Shown here piece after piece: positions 5,543 through 6,162 of a DNA stretch of 6,162 nucleotides (the stretch's first letter is position 1; each line of letters starts with the position of its first letter). Location: positions 1 through 6,162 of the forward strand of contig JAFXMJ010000541.1 of assembly GCA_017530465.1 (NCBI GenBank). The letters run 5' to 3'. The notes under the pieces are model-generated. The model worked only from the letters and a program-made list of their open reading frames with translations. It was not told the DNA's origin and did no database searches. The DNA comes from Bacteroidales bacterium (GTDB lineage Bacteria > Bacteroidota > Bacteroidia > Bacteroidales > UBA3824). The position numbers and the translations under genes are program-made.

Positions 5543-6162
5543 ATGTTGAGGTTTTTGATTATTATGACAACACTTGTCCTGTCGCTGCTTTTGTCGTGCG
5601 GCGACTCGGCAAGTTTGCGCAATCAGCACAATGACCCCGATGGCTTGACAATAGTATTTGCTGGCGACGTTTTGCTCGACCGTGGCGTAGAGCCAATCAT
5701 CAGGCGGCACGGCGTGGAATATCTGTTCCGCGACGTGTCGCCTTTTTTTCATAATGCTGATTTCACAGTAGTCAATCTCGAATGTCCAATTACCGACATC
5801 GACGCGCCGCTTATGAAAAAATATATTTTCCGCGCCGATGATTCCTGCGCCGCCGCCTTTGCCAAAGTGGGCGTCACGCACTGTGCAATGGCCAACAATC
5901 ATATTATGGATCAGGGACAGCTTGGACTTGCCGACACTTATCAAAACATCCTCGCTGCCGGACTCACGCCAATTGGTTACGGTCTTAATGACAGTGCCCG
6001 CCTCGTGCCAGCCATCCTTCAAAAAGGTGACATCAAGGTTGCAATCTTCAATGATTGCGCCGTCAGGGTTGAAAATTACGACAGCCCTTTTGATGCTCCT
6101 GGCATTGCCAACGTCCCAATTGTAAAATTGCTTCCATTTGTTTCAGATTTCCACCGCCAACA
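5543..6162 (+). CDS. CapA family lipoprotein (PGA_cap, metallophosphatase-like; partial, 3' end missing)
   Basis: The frame is open from the ATG at 5543 to the right edge (206 residues). An internal ATG at 5564 would lose the basic Arg3 of the signal sequence, so the first is preferred. The signal ends in LLLSC, giving lipidated Cys19. The catalytic-fold motifs of the CapA/PgsA family follow: IVFAGDVLLDR (37-47), VVNLECPIT (77-84) and AMANNHIMDQG (115-125), with Asp42, Glu80, Asn119 and His120 as likely metal ligands. The family has a calcineurin-like phosphoesterase fold. Its founding members take part in poly-gamma-glutamate capsule synthesis or anchoring, but most homologues have no proven substrate. 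None of the other Pgs/Cap synthesis proteins is visible here, so a capsule role is not supported. It follows the DUF3160 gene by 16 bp and is probably translated from the same mRNA. Confidence 0.9.
   Translation, partial: MLRFLIIMTTLVLSLLLSCGDSASLRNQHNDPDGLTIVFAGDVLLDRGVEPIIRRHGVEYLFRDVSPFFHNADFTVVNLECPITDIDAPLMKKYIFRADDSCAAAFAKVGVTHCAMANNHIMDQGQLGLADTYQNILAAGLTPIGYGLNDSARLVPAILQKGDIKVAIFNDCAVRVENYDSPFDAPGIANVPIVKLLPFVSDFHRQ

Noticed and set aside
5050..6022. Minus-strand open frames opposite the DUF3160 end and the CapA gene
   Set aside because: The sense strand has clear family motifs in both genes. The antisense frames show none.
5543..6162. Capsule (poly-gamma-glutamate) biosynthesis locus
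   Set aside because: Only a CapA homologue is present. No PgsB/CapB ligase or PgsC/CapC membrane protein is visible, and most CapA-family proteins occur without them.

Overview
The window reads as ordinary chromosomal DNA from a member of the Bacteroidales (Bacteroidota). Three things support this. The protein families are typical of that order: carboxypeptidase-regulatory-like domains fused to an outer-membrane barrel, a YARHG plus DUF3160 lipoprotein, and a CapA lipoprotein. Start codons are preceded by A/T-rich leaders with no clear Shine-Dalgarno sequence. A TATTTTTG box, matching the Bacteroidetes -7 consensus TAnnTTTG, lies just upstream of one gene. The genus cannot be fixed from the sequence. 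No tRNA, rRNA, insertion sequence, CRISPR array or phage gene was seen.

Left block, minus strand (about 1-1670), read from right to left: a flavin reductase-like FMN-binding protein, then after 4 bp a small TSCPD-domain protein, then after 20 bp a gene that runs off the left edge. That last gene encodes a secreted protein with two tandem CarboxypepD_reg-like domains followed by the start of a beta-barrel. The tight spacing suggests one transcript, although the third gene has clearly different codon use.

A 123-bp divergent intergenic region (1671-1793) separates the two blocks and should hold promoters for both.

Right block, plus strand (1794-6162): a secreted protein of unknown family; a small lipoprotein with an FG-GAP/VCBS-like calcium-loop motif, 17 bp downstream; an 829-residue YARHG-DUF3160 lipoprotein with its own likely promoter; and, 16 bp further on, a CapA-family (PGA_cap) metallophosphatase-fold lipoprotein that runs off the right edge. 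All four products are exported and the last three carry a lipobox. This looks like an envelope-associated gene set of unknown purpose and is the most interesting part of the window. A strong imperfect inverted repeat lies inside the coding sequence of the small lipoprotein and begins at its lipobox cysteine codon.

Both edge genes (1-842 minus and 5543-6162 plus) are open to the window boundary, so they were read by direct translation.
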